A stretch of 60,019 bases of DNA, taken from Acidobacteriia bacterium UBA6623. GTDB lineage: Bacteria; Acidobacteriota; Terriglobia; Bryobacterales; UBA6623. Location of the stretch: the NCBI GenBank assembly GCA_002433055.1, contig DJHJ01000020.1, positions 1-60,019 on the forward strand, in the 5' to 3' direction. The notes below the pieces were generated by a model. That model saw nothing but the letters and a program-made list of their open reading frames with translations, was not told the origin of the DNA and did no database searches. Of this stretch, positions 33,907 to 43,302 are shown piece by piece; the stretch's first letter is position 1, and every line of letters begins with the position of its first letter. The translations under genes were made by a program, and so were the position numbers.

Positions 33907-35076
33907 GTGTTTTTTCTGCAAGTTATTATCGGCGCCCTTTTAATCGGTTCCTGGATTTACTGCGTAATGACAGTTGTCGCGGTGTATCGTTATTTGAAAT
34001 GTAGGTCAAGACTGTTGAGACGAGAAGATGCTGTTAGTATCCTGAAGCCTTTGTCTGGACTTGAGAAAGATCTCGAGACCAATCTACGGAGCTTTTTTCA
34101 ACAGGACTACAGAGAGTTTGAGATTGTGTTTGCTGCTCGCCACTCGGATGATCCTGCACTGGGGGTTGTTCATCGGCTTAGGAAGGAATTTCCAAGCGTA
34201 CAGTGCCGCGTTCTTACTACTGGTAATCCACCATACCCCAATGCCAAAGTCTACAGTCTTGACAAAATGATCAAGGCATCTCGCTACGACTTATTGGTCA
34301 TGAGCGATAGTGACATCAGAGTGGGGCAAAATCTGCTCAAAACTGTTGTGGCTGAACTTCAAGATGAAAAAGTAGATCTACTAACTTGTCCCTATCGCGC
34401 AGTTCCAAGTCACAGCTTTTGGTCTCGACTTGAGGCAATAGGTCTCAATACGGAATTCCTTGCTGGACTACTCGTAGCGCGCTTGGTTGAGGGGGTTCGA
34501 TTTGCTGTCGGGCCAACGATAGTGTTGCGCAAAAAACTTATCGAAGATCTCGGTGGATTTAGTAGGTTTGGCTCCTATCTCGCTGAGGATTTTGTGCTGG
34601 GGCAAGTAGCTTCTGAACGAGGGTATGGAGTGGAATTGTCCCACTATCGGGTTGACCACTACATTGCGAGCCGAACAACGAACGGAAGTGTCGCTCGGTG
34701 TTGCGGAGAGTGGGTCGACAATATGAAACATCGTTTACGATGGGCTCGTAGCACACGATGTTCACGTCGTTGGGGTTATTTAGGGCAGGCCTTTACTTAT
34801 CCATTGCCGTGGGTGCTTGTGGCAGTGGTAATGCTGCCATGGGGAACGATGGAGTTGCTAGGATTCACGGCCTTATTGCGAGCTGTTGCAGCATGGGCTG
34901 TTGCTGGGGCAGTCCTACATGACTCTGTGTCGCGATGGAATTTTTGGCTAGTACCCTTGCAAGATATGATGGGCTGGATATTTTGGTTTTTCGGGTTTTT
35001 TGGAAATAGAATTGAGTGGCGAGACCGAACCTACCGTCTACTTGCAGATGGTCGCTTTGAGTTGATCGAAAAGTAG
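33907..35076 (+). CDS. GT21-type glycosyltransferase (HpnI / ceramide glucosyltransferase-like)
   Basis: A 389-residue membrane glycosyltransferase. An N-terminal membrane helix is followed by a GT-A domain: VSILKPLSGLE, DYREFEIVFAARHSDDPA, a DxD in MSDSDIRVG (about residue 135), AEDFVLG, and the (Q/R)xxRW-type HRLRWARSTR, then three C-terminal membrane segments. This is the family of ceramide glucosyltransferase and hopanoid glycosyltransferase HpnI. It probably glycosylates a membrane lipid; the lipid is unknown, and no hopanoid genes are in the window. The GTG start has no strong ribosome-binding site. Divergent from argF. Confidence 0.82.
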   Translation: MFFLQVIIGALLIGSWIYCVMTVVAVYRYLKCRSRLLRREDAVSILKPLSGLEKDLETNLRSFFQQDYREFEIVFAARHSDDPALGVVHRLRKEFPSVQCRVLTTGNPPYPNAKVYSLDKMIKASRYDLLVMSDSDIRVGQNLLKTVVAELQDEKVDLLTCPYRAVPSHSFWSRLEAIGLNTEFLAGLLVARLVEGVRFAVGPTIVLRKKLIEDLGGFSRFGSYLAEDFVLGQVASERGYGVELSHYRVDHYIASRTTNGSVARCCGEWVDNMKHRLRWARSTRCSRRWGYLGQAFTYPLPWVLVAVVMLPWGTMELLGFTALLRAVAAWAVAGAVLHDSVSRWNFWLVPLQDMMGWIFWFFGFFGNRIEWRDRTYRLLADGRFELIEK

Positions 35077-35312
35077 TTTTCAGGAGAAAAATAATGTGAG
35101 GGAGTTTGTTTATTTTCAGGCCTTATAAAAACTACCTATCCCGCTATCAAAAAAATATAGGTTAGTACAATGGGATCTCAATTCTACTCATCAGCTCTTG
35201 GTCTTTTGGGTGAATTTCGAGTTGAGCTTAGTGTCGCCTTGGCTCTATGTCTCGGGTTGCCTGGCGTGATAGTGGGACATACATAGATTGCAGGAAAGGA
35301 ATAACTAGGATT

Positions 35313-36719
35313 ATGTCGCAAAGTAACTTTGCAGTTGCCGGATTAGGCGTGATGGGTCGGATGGTTGCTCTCAATATTGAGCGGAACGGTTTTCCAGTGA
35401 TCGCCTACAACCGCGGAGAGGAAAACGCAGATCGAATGCGTGAGGTTTCCAAAGGCAAGAACGTAACAGTCACTCGCTCACTTCAAGAGATGGCTGATCA
35501 ACTTGATCGACCGCGGCGAGTACTGATCATGGCTACAGCTGGCCCTGGGACTGATCAGGTCATTGAAGAATTGCGTAAGGTCTTCGATCCAGGTGACATT
35601 ATCATCGATGGTGGTAACTCTCACTTCCCTGACACCAATCGCCGACAAGCCGAACTTGATTCCAGCGGTATTCACTTTATTGGGTGCGGTATTTCGGGTG
35701 GTGAACAGGGTGCACTATGGGGCCCAAGCATCATGCCCGGAGGTCACAAAGAGGGTTACGATCATATTGCTCCGGTACTGATGAAAATTGCGGCACAGAC
35801 TGACGATGGTCCGTGTGTCACCCATGTTGGCGAAGGGTCGGCAGGACACTACGTCAAAATGGTTCACAACGGTATCGAATACGGAATCATGCAGATCATC
35901 TGTGAGATTTATGATGTTTTACGAAAATCTGTCGGTATGTCTACTGTCGATATCCAGAGGGTGTTTGCCGAGTGGTGTGAAAGTGATATCAGTGGTTTTT
36001 TAGTTGAAATTACAGCTGATTGTTTGGCTAAGCAAGATGAATTAACCGACAAACCTTTAGTCGAACTTATTCTTGACACGGCAGGCCAAAAGGGAACAGG
36101 AAAGTGGACAGCACAAAGTGCACTTGATCTAGGAGTTCCAATTCCAACACTGAACATGGCAGTTGAAGCACGTATTCTGTCAGGGTTGAAACCTCGACGA
36201 GTTCAAGCTTCTGGGATTTTTTCGAATTCCGACGGGCAGTATTCCGGTGATCGTGGAGAACTACTCACATCCATGTATAGTGCTTTCTACTTATCAAAAA
36301 TGGCTTGCTATGCCCAAGGAATGGCGCTCATACGTGAAGCTTCTAGTGAGTTTGATTATGGGGTTAATCTAGCAGAAACCGCTCGCATCTGGAAGGGAGG
36401 CTGTATTATTCGTTCTAAATTGCTTGATCCAATCAAAAGGGCCTATTTGGCGGATCCTGAACTGGATAACCTTCTTACGCACAAGTCCTTTTATGAAATG
36501 ACTCGCCGTCGACTTACGGACTTGCGAAAGGTTGTTATGTTGGCAACAGAAACTGGTGTTCCTGCTACGTGTTTAGGGGCAACACTTAGTTATGTGGATA
36601 GCTACCGCAGCGAATTTTTACCAGCTAATCTTTTGCAAGCTTTGCGAGACAACTTTGGCGCACATACATACAAGCGTTTAGATAGGGAAGGGATCTTTCA
36701 CACAGATTGGACGAAGTAG
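35313..36719 (+). CDS. gnd: 6-phosphogluconate dehydrogenase, decarboxylating
   Basis: A 468-residue NADP enzyme of the oxidative pentose phosphate pathway. The NADP fold opens FAVAGLGVMGRMVALNI; the signature region GCGISGGEQGALWGPSIMPGG and KMVHNGIEYGIMQ contains the catalytic Lys and Asn. The C-terminal helical domain with RDNFGAHTYKRLDREG is complete. The ATG at 35313 with AGGA upstream is chosen; the frame begins 22 codons earlier without support. The 236-nt gap upstream holds a TACAAT but no convincing -35. Confidence 0.96.
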   Translation: MSQSNFAVAGLGVMGRMVALNIERNGFPVIAYNRGEENADRMREVSKGKNVTVTRSLQEMADQLDRPRRVLIMATAGPGTDQVIEELRKVFDPGDIIIDGGNSHFPDTNRRQAELDSSGIHFIGCGISGGEQGALWGPSIMPGGHKEGYDHIAPVLMKIAAQTDDGPCVTHVGEGSAGHYVKMVHNGIEYGIMQIICEIYDVLRKSVGMSTVDIQRVFAEWCESDISGFLVEITADCLAKQDELTDKPLVELILDTAGQKGTGKWTAQSALDLGVPIPTLNMAVEARILSGLKPRRVQASGIFSNSDGQYSGDRGELLTSMYSAFYLSKMACYAQGMALIREASSEFDYGVNLAETARIWKGGCIIRSKLLDPIKRAYLADPELDNLLTHKSFYEMTRRRLTDLRKVVMLATETGVPATCLGATLSYVDSYRSEFLPANLLQALRDNFGAHTYKRLDREGIFHTDWTK

Positions 36720-36861
36720 TACACGCTTAGAGATTAGAGGTGGTCCGAGAACTGGCGAAACGGTTTTTGGCAAACTCTCACATGATCCATCTATGGTGAT
36801 ATTACGCTTACTCAAACACTAAGTCTACGACTGAGCCCTGCGCGGCCGTTTGTATAGGTTT

Positions 36862-36867
36862 TACACT
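36862..36867 (+). promoter_or_regulatory. -10-like box for a possibly leaderless GTG start
   Basis: TACACT lies 8 nt before the GTG at 36876, and no Shine-Dalgarno sequence is present. Transcription would start about at the GTG. Confidence 0.3.
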
Positions 36868-36875
36868 ATGCAGTT

Positions 36876-37796
36876 GTGACACCTCGTAATAGAGTTCGAG
36901 ATTTAATTGAATATCTTGCTGTCCGTATGGTCCTCAAGATGCTGGAACTGTTGCCACCAGTGTCAGCCAAAGCTTTGGCTGGCAAGGTAGCCACTCTAGC
37001 GAGCCTCTTCACGCCTCGATGGAGGCATGTTGCATACCATAACCTAGATATTGCTCTACCAAAAACTAACCCTGCCACTCGACGACAGATTGTCAACGGG
37101 GTTTATCAGAATTTGGGCCGCATTCTATTTACATTGAGTCAAACACCCCGACTCAACACCGAAAATATTCATGACTGGGTTGAGTATGAGGGGTATGACC
37201 ATTTTCAACGAGCTCTTCAGCGTGGTAAGGGTGTACTTTTCATGACGGGTCATTTGGGTAATTGGGAACTAAGCGCTACAGCACAATCTTTACTACACCA
37301 TCCGATGCATGTGATCGTTCGGAGTTTTGATAATCCCTTAATTGACAAGCTGATAGATGGTTACCGTACCTTTCATGGAAACCGAACGATCCACAAACAG
37401 CATTACGGAAGGTCGCTTTTGCGAGCCTTGAGGAACAATGAGGCGGTTGGTGTTTTGGTCGACCAAAACACTACAGAACGCGACGCTATCTTTGTTAACT
37501 TTTTCGGTGTCAGAGCATCTTCTACGACTGGTATTACCAAAGTTGCTATGAAAACGGGAGCAGCTGTTATTCCAGGTTTTGCTCTCTGGGATGACCGAAA
37601 AGGTCATTATTTACTCAAATTCTATCCGCCACTTGAGTTGGCTCAGACTGGAAACTTTGAGGAAGATTTGGAAGTCAACACACAACTCTGTCAGGCCACA
37701 ATAGAAGAGGTAGTGCGCAATCACCCCGATCAGTGGCTATGGATCCATCGCCGCTGGAAACGTAGGCCGGAAGGGCAGGCAGAACTTTACTTCTAA
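36876..37796 (+). CDS. Lipid A-type lysophospholipid acyltransferase (LpxL/HtrB-like)
   Basis: A 306-residue member of the LpxL/HtrB acyltransferase family. An N-terminal hydrophobic helix leads to the catalytic HxxxxE motif in GHLGNWE (about residue 125), followed by VRSFDNPLIDKLIDGYR and VLVDQNTTERDAIFVNFFG. Such enzymes add secondary acyl chains to lipid A at the inner membrane, or act on related glycolipids and phosphatidylinositol mannosides. It supports a diderm envelope. Other lpx genes are absent here. The start is GTG (see the -10 box at 36862). Confidence 0.85.
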   Translation: MTPRNRVRDLIEYLAVRMVLKMLELLPPVSAKALAGKVATLASLFTPRWRHVAYHNLDIALPKTNPATRRQIVNGVYQNLGRILFTLSQTPRLNTENIHDWVEYEGYDHFQRALQRGKGVLFMTGHLGNWELSATAQSLLHHPMHVIVRSFDNPLIDKLIDGYRTFHGNRTIHKQHYGRSLLRALRNNEAVGVLVDQNTTERDAIFVNFFGVRASSTTGITKVAMKTGAAVIPGFALWDDRKGHYLLKFYPPLELAQTGNFEEDLEVNTQLCQATIEEVVRNHPDQWLWIHRRWKRRPEGQAELYF

Positions 37797-37876
37797 ATAG
37801 TATCGGCAATATCGACTTATAGTTATACTTGGGGGGAGCCTGGGGTGGCTTGTCTGTTACAGGATCGGTATCAGGT

Positions 37877-39973
37877 GTGACCGGAAAACATAGACATCAT
37901 TGGACAACCTCACTTCTTGTTTTGCCTGCGGTGTGGTTCTCTGTCATATCGACTGTGGCGATGCCCGTGTCGCAGCAGCACGAGATGGAGACTGAGCTCT
38001 TCTCTGACCGCCGCGCAAATGCTTATTACCATTTTTCTCTTGGCTATCTCTATGAGCAACTTGCGCTTGAACACATGAACCGCGAGTATTTGTCGCGTGC
38101 GGTGGCAGAGTATAGAGCAGCAATCCTGGCCGATCCAGATTCAGGATTTTTACGGCGACAACTTATTCAGTTATTCGCTAGAGCCAATCAGCTCGAGGAT
38201 GCCATTGCCGAGGCGGACGAGTTGCTGGATAAAAATCCTGAGGATGTGGAGCTGCTCAGGCTGATGGGGCAGATCTATAGCCGCTATGCCTTTAGTAAGC
38301 GCGGCAACACTGATAATGCGCTTTTAAAAAAAGCCGTTGCCGTCTTTGAGCGACTACAGCAAGTGGACTCGAGTGACACGAAATCATTGCTGCAGTTATC
38401 AAATCTCTACCGTGCATTGAAGGAGAACGACAAAGCTGCTGCAATTCTGAGGAAATTACTCGATGAAGAGCCAGACTCAACGGATGCTTTGGCCGGGTTA
38501 GCTTTCCTTCAGCTAGACTCGGGAGATTATGTAAGCGCCATTGAGGCGTTGGAAAAAATAAAGACTTCTGGAGTCGCAGATCGCAATCATCTAACTGCCC
38601 TAGCGAGTGCTTACGAGAGGATGGGGCTATACAAGGAAGCGACGACAGTTTACCAAGAGTTGCTAGACAACTTTAGCCGTGGTGGAAACCCGGTGGCCAT
38701 CCGCCAAGGGCTGGCTCACAATCTTGTGCTTTCCGGTCAGTACAAAAAAGCTCTCAAGCAGTACGAGATTTTGGTTGAGATAGAACATCGTAACCCAGAG
38801 AATCATTTGCGCCTTTCTCAGCTTTACCGTGAGCAACGGCGGTTCGACGAAGCTCGCCAGAGCCTTCAGAAAGCACAAAAGTTAGCTCCTAGCTCGCCAG
38901 AAATCCAGTACAACCTAGTGCAGCTTCTTCAGGCAGAGGGTGCAACTGGCAAAGCAATTGAGGCTATGGAAGGGCTTTTAGAGGCAACCAGCAAGGAAAA
39001 ATACTCCTCCCGTGAGATTCAGGCACGTACGATGTTTCTCGAGCAACTAGGCACATTGCATCGTTCCTTTGAGAACATTACTAAGGCAGAAGAAGCCTTT
39101 CGCACAATGGCTGAGATTAGCCCAGAAACAAGGCCACGAGCCTTACTTCAGATTGTTGATAATTGGCGCACCGCGAGACAGTACATGAAAGCTCTACAGA
39201 GTCTAAAAGAGGCCCGCGAAGAATTTCCCGACGATAGATCGCTGGCCATGTTACAGGCTACTGTGTTTGCAGAGACGGGTAATGCTGATGAAGGCGCCAA
39301 AGTTTTAAAGGGTTTGCTAAACGAGGGACCGCTTGATTACCAGACTTATCTATCGTTAGCACATGTTTACGAGAAAGGTAAGAAGTTTGATGATGCCATA
39401 TTAGCGGTTCAGGCGGCCAAAGGTTTAGCCAGCACAGATCGTCAAAAGAGAGCCGTTCTATTTACTCACGGATCTGTCTTAGAGCGCGCTAAACGTTTTG
39501 ACGAGGCTGAAGAAAAATTTCGCGAACTGCTAACTGAGGATCCCGATAATGCTTCAGCATTGAATTATTTGGGTTATATGTTAGCTGATCGTAACGTTAA
39601 ACTTCGTGACGCCCACGAGATGATTCAGAAGGCTCTCGATCTTGATCCCCACAATGGCGCCTATCTCGATAGCCTTGGTTGGGTCTACTACCGACAGAAT
39701 AAGTTCGAGTTAGCTGAGCGTTATTTGAGGCGGTCTCTTCAACAACATAAGCGTGATCCAATTGTCTTGTCTCATCTCGGAGACGTCTATTTCAAACTCC
39801 AACAAATCGAACTTGCGGGACAGCACTGGAAACGCTCTATTGAAGAATGGGAACGCAGTGCTCCTTCGGACCGTGATCATGTGGCAATTGCTGAATTGCG
39901 CAGGAAGCTTTCAAATGTCATGATGCAATCTTCTCCTGGCTCTGACAGGGAAAAAGAAAGCCCCCTAAAATAG
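37877..39973 (+). CDS. Large secreted TPR-repeat protein
   Basis: A protein of about 698 residues. The GTG at 37877 gives a basic start and a hydrophobic core (LLVLPAVWFSVISTVAMP), a plausible signal peptide; a TTG at 37829 is 16 codons longer. The rest is about 14-16 tetratricopeptide repeats, most clearly in the final third (GYMLADRNVKLRDAHEMIQKALDLDPHNGAYLDSLGWVYYRQNKFELAERYL, key W-LG-Y-A-P positions). It is probably a periplasmic scaffold for protein assembly. The gene lies 80 nt after the acyltransferase. Confidence 0.82.
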   Translation: MTGKHRHHWTTSLLVLPAVWFSVISTVAMPVSQQHEMETELFSDRRANAYYHFSLGYLYEQLALEHMNREYLSRAVAEYRAAILADPDSGFLRRQLIQLFARANQLEDAIAEADELLDKNPEDVELLRLMGQIYSRYAFSKRGNTDNALLKKAVAVFERLQQVDSSDTKSLLQLSNLYRALKENDKAAAILRKLLDEEPDSTDALAGLAFLQLDSGDYVSAIEALEKIKTSGVADRNHLTALASAYERMGLYKEATTVYQELLDNFSRGGNPVAIRQGLAHNLVLSGQYKKALKQYEILVEIEHRNPENHLRLSQLYREQRRFDEARQSLQKAQKLAPSSPEIQYNLVQLLQAEGATGKAIEAMEGLLEATSKEKYSSREIQARTMFLEQLGTLHRSFENITKAEEAFRTMAEISPETRPRALLQIVDNWRTARQYMKALQSLKEAREEFPDDRSLAMLQATVFAETGNADEGAKVLKGLLNEGPLDYQTYLSLAHVYEKGKKFDDAILAVQAAKGLASTDRQKRAVLFTHGSVLERAKRFDEAEEKFRELLTEDPDNASALNYLGYMLADRNVKLRDAHEMIQKALDLDPHNGAYLDSLGWVYYRQNKFELAERYLRRSLQQHKRDPIVLSHLGDVYFKLQQIELAGQHWKRSIEEWERSAPSDRDHVAIAELRRKLSNVMMQSSPGSDREKESPLK

Positions 39974-39982
39974 ATTTCTCCG

Positions 39983-40003
39983 GGAAAACAAAAGAGCTTT
40001 TCC
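39983..40003. terminator. Hairpin between convergent TPR gene and mqnE
   Basis: GGAAAA (39983-39988) and TTTTCC (39998-40003) form a 6-bp AT-rich stem between two convergent stop codons. It could serve both strands, but is weak. Confidence 0.3.
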
Positions 40004-40019
40004 TGCACTATTGCTTGTA

Positions 40020-41138
40020 CTACACAATGACAGTAAATGAAGCTTCGTTTCGTTCGACTGGACGATAGAGAGTATCTCGCTCAACTGGTTCACGGCCGCT
40101 ATCGCGGATCAATCTTAGTAGGTCCTCACGTCTCAGTGATTGCGATGTCTTAGCGCCAGCATCGTGGTATATTTTTTCCTCAACGATCGTACCATCCAGG
40201 TCATCCGCACCAAAACGTTGTGCTATCTGGGCGACCTTCTCTGTCATCATTACCCAATAGGCTTTCACATGAGGAAAATTGTCTAGCAGTAGTCGAGCCA
40301 CAGCAATGTTTTTGATGTCATCAACCCCACCTGTTGTGGAAAGATGTTGCATGGGTGTGTTTTCGGGATGAAAAGCCAGAGGGATGTATGTTTGAAAACC
40401 ACCGGTTTCATCTTGGAGGGTGCGCAATTTAAGCAAATGGTCAACACGATCTTCGTTGGTTTCTATGTGACCGTAGAGCATCGTTGCATTTGATTTCAAA
40501 CCGAGCTGGTGAGCCGTTCTGGCCGTGTCGATCCATTCATTCCCGTTGATCTTGTGATCGCAAATTACTCGTCGAACACGTTCCTGGAAAATTTCTGCGC
40601 CACCGCCAGGTAGCGACTGCACTCCCGCGTCCTTCAAGCGCTGCAAAGTCTCTTTGATAGAAATTTTAGCTCGTCTTGCTAGGTATCCAACTTCCACCAT
40701 AGTGAAGGCTTTCAGGTGGACTTCAGGGTATCTTTCCTTTAGTCCATTAATCATTTCGCAATACCAATCGAGACTCAATTCCGGATGAAGGCCGCCAACA
40801 ATGTGAAATTCAGATACCGCTTCACTGTAACCCTCACCAGCAATTTTCCACACTTGGTCGAGTGACATAGTGTAGGCCTTGCCATCGCGTACTTGACGGC
40901 CAAAGGCACACAGTTTACAGGCGGCAACACACACGTTAGTAGGATTAATGTGACGATTAACGTTAAAGAAAGTACGGTTTCCGTTAAGGCGCTCCCGAAC
41001 GATATTCGCTAAATAGCCGATCCCTAACAAGTCGTGAGAACGATATAATGCAACGCCATCCTCAAAAGACAAGCGGTCTCCACTATTCACCTTTTGAGCA
41101 ACTGGCTCGAGCTTCGGATCGTCTACTTTTAGCGACAT
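40020..41138 (-). CDS. mqnE: Aminofutalosine synthase (radical SAM)
   Basis: A 372-residue radical SAM enzyme. The cluster motif is CVAACKLCAF, i.e. CxxxCxxC, followed by FHIVGGLHPELSLDWYCEMI and LPGGGAEIF. Together with YIPLAFHPENTPM these are hallmarks of MqnE rather than CofH or MqnC. It makes aminofutalosine from 3-[(1-carboxyvinyl)oxy]benzoate and SAM in the futalosine route to menaquinone. No other mqn gene is adjacent; a UbiD-family decarboxylase is at 52827. It is 196 nt from cstA on the same strand; a weak hairpin with a T-run (41193-41220, minus strand) separates them. Confidence 0.9.
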   Translation of the reverse strand: MSLKVDDPKLEPVAQKVNSGDRLSFEDGVALYRSHDLLGIGYLANIVRERLNGNRTFFNVNRHINPTNVCVAACKLCAFGRQVRDGKAYTMSLDQVWKIAGEGYSEAVSEFHIVGGLHPELSLDWYCEMINGLKERYPEVHLKAFTMVEVGYLARRAKISIKETLQRLKDAGVQSLPGGGAEIFQERVRRVICDHKINGNEWIDTARTAHQLGLKSNATMLYGHIETNEDRVDHLLKLRTLQDETGGFQTYIPLAFHPENTPMQHLSTTGGVDDIKNIAVARLLLDNFPHVKAYWVMMTEKVAQIAQRFGADDLDGTIVEEKIYHDAGAKTSQSLRREDLLRLIRDSGREPVERDTLYRPVERNEASFTVIV

Positions 41139-41334
41139 AATTCAACACGTTAACAGGAGCAAACTGCAACAAGCTGTAAGAATAGCATGATGAAAAAGGC
41201 CTACGTCGATCTCAGGCTTTGAAGTCGAGTTGCGCACGTTCCGTACCACTCAAACCTACTCAACAAAGTCGTGAATAGCCGTCGGAGATAGATGTAGAGT
41301 TAACCTAAGTAAGTCACTAGGGCAGCGTTCATCC

Positions 41335-43008
41335 CTATTCAGTATCCGGTGATAGCGCCACCAAAGTAGTGTCACGACGGAGGCGCAATATCGCCTCTAC
41401 TACTAACCATACACTTAGGATAAAAATCGATGCCGCGACAAAAAGTAGCAAGTTCTGTCCACTAGTCCAATAGGTATTCAGCTCATAGATCATCGCACCT
41501 ACTGTCACGGCTAGCATGAAAGCCATTGGGACAGCTGTACACCAATAGTTCGCACCACGCTGCCGCAAGTATATGGTAATTGCCAGCAATGTCAACCCAC
41601 CCAGAATTTGGTTGGTGCTGCCGAAAAGCTTCCACATTGCCAACCCAACCGGTTGCCCTTGAATTTCGTAGAAGGCGAAGAATCCAATCAAAGTTACCGC
41701 AATTGCGGAGGCCGTATAGCGTTTGGTCAGTTGTGGTAGACGAATTGACTCCGCAATTTCCGCAATGTTGTAGCGTAAAAGTCTAGTTCCAGAATCGAGT
41801 GAAGTCAAGGCAAAGGATACGGCGACAAGTGCGATAAAGGCCTGTGCCAGTTCCATTGGGACACCCAGTGTAGTAATGAACGTCGCCGAACCATCGATGA
41901 ATGCCCGCATCTTTTCCGAAAGTGAACTTGCTGCTGTCCAACTTGCATAGTGTTCACTCCAGGTTTCGGGTGAGCGAAAACCTGCGGTGCAGGCCAGTAC
42001 TGCAAGTAAACCAAGCATCGATTCACCAACCATGCCTCCATAACCTATGGGCACTGCGTCGGTTTCTTTGTCTATCTGCTTGGAAGTTGTTCCCGACGAG
42101 ACCAACCCATGAAACCCGGAAACTGCTCCACACGCGATAACTATGAAGACGAAAGGGAGAATTGGCGGTGCACCGACTGGTGAAGTGTTCAGTACTGGTG
42201 CCGAAAAACTGGGTTGGAGCACAAAAAAACCCAGGTATGCTGCTCCCAAACCTAAGTAGAGTAATAGTGAGTTCAAATAATCACGGGGTTGAAGTAACGA
42301 CCATACTGGCAGTGTTGAGGCGGCAAAAGCGTAGACCAGTAAAATCAAAACCCAGGAGTTTTGAGTCAAGTCTGGCTTAGCAAGTTGGAGGCCGACGAAA
42401 ATTGAGATCAGCATTAAAGAAAATCCTACGATTGTGGCTTTTCCGATATGCACTCCCTTCTTGTAGGTTGTCCATCCCATAACCATTGCGACACCCATCA
42501 AGAAAAACGTGGGGAAAACTGACTCAGGATAAAACTCGGCCGTAAACAGACCTGCCACGGTGCGTACGAAAACACCCATAACAAGGCAAATTAGAAACAG
42601 TATGATTAGATGAAAGATAGATTTAGCCCGCTTGCCAATAAGGTTCTCAGCGACTTTGCCAATACTGAGACCTCGGTTGCGCATTGAAACTACTAAGGCT
42701 CCGAAGTCATGAACCGCCCCAATGAACAAAGTTCCCAGCACAACCCAAAGCATTCCTGGTAGCCAACCCCAGATTACTGCGATGGCGGGGCCCAACATTG
42801 GTGCTAGTCCAGCAATAGAGGCGTAATGATGACCAAATAAGACACTTCGGCGACAAGGTACATAATCCATGCCATCATTGACATCATGTGCCGGTGTCGA
42901 TTTGGAAGGGTCTAGTTTAAAAACATTACGACCTAGATAACGTGCATAGAATCGGTAAACGACTATGTAGAGGAGGAAACAGCCGGCAGCGGCAATAACT
43001 GGTTGCAT
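41335..43008 (-). CDS. cstA: Carbon starvation protein CstA-family transporter
   Basis: A 557-residue membrane protein with many hydrophobic segments. The family pattern is plain: YARYLGRNVF near the N terminus, FGHHYASIAGLAPMLGPAIAVIWGWLP, GAVHDFGALVVSMRNRG, and GFHGLVSSGTTSKQ. CstA proteins take up peptides or pyruvate, and are induced by carbon starvation in E. coli. The ATG at 43008 has ACGGAG 6 nt upstream; the 9-codon longer frame is not used. Which substrate this one carries is unknown. Confidence 0.9.
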   Translation of the reverse strand: MQPVIAAAGCFLLYIVVYRFYARYLGRNVFKLDPSKSTPAHDVNDGMDYVPCRRSVLFGHHYASIAGLAPMLGPAIAVIWGWLPGMLWVVLGTLFIGAVHDFGALVVSMRNRGLSIGKVAENLIGKRAKSIFHLIILFLICLVMGVFVRTVAGLFTAEFYPESVFPTFFLMGVAMVMGWTTYKKGVHIGKATIVGFSLMLISIFVGLQLAKPDLTQNSWVLILLVYAFAASTLPVWSLLQPRDYLNSLLLYLGLGAAYLGFFVLQPSFSAPVLNTSPVGAPPILPFVFIVIACGAVSGFHGLVSSGTTSKQIDKETDAVPIGYGGMVGESMLGLLAVLACTAGFRSPETWSEHYASWTAASSLSEKMRAFIDGSATFITTLGVPMELAQAFIALVAVSFALTSLDSGTRLLRYNIAEIAESIRLPQLTKRYTASAIAVTLIGFFAFYEIQGQPVGLAMWKLFGSTNQILGGLTLLAITIYLRQRGANYWCTAVPMAFMLAVTVGAMIYELNTYWTSGQNLLLFVAASIFILSVWLVVEAILRLRRDTTLVALSPDTE

Positions 43009-43156
43009 AAAAGACTCCGTGGGTTTCTTGTCCACTTATTTTCGGGTGAGCCGAAATAAGCCAAAACCTCTCATATGATAAATCAACACGTAACACGAAT
43101 AGGTTACTACCGAGTAAATTTTAATTGCCGTGATATCTTAAGAGAAAGAACACTGC

Positions 43157-43230
43157 TGGCCGGTCGTCCAATGGCAGGACACGGGCCTTTGGAGCCTGGA
43201 ATGGAGGTTCGAGTCCTCCCCGGCCAGCCA
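43157..43230 (+). tRNA. tRNA-Gln (TTG)
   Basis: Cloverleaf: acceptor TGGCCGG/CCGGCCA, D-arm GTCC...GGAC, anticodon stem CGGGC/GCCTG with loop CTTTGGA (anticodon TTG at 43189-43191), T-arm GGAGG/CCTCC with loop TTCGAGT, discriminator G, encoded CCA ending at 43230. No clear -35/-10 was found before it. Confidence 0.96.
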
Positions 43231-43302
43231 ATTCTTAAATCAATGACACGTCCAGAACGTCTTTGATTTGTCTTCAGATGCCCTCATGAGTGTCTAAAAT
43301 TT

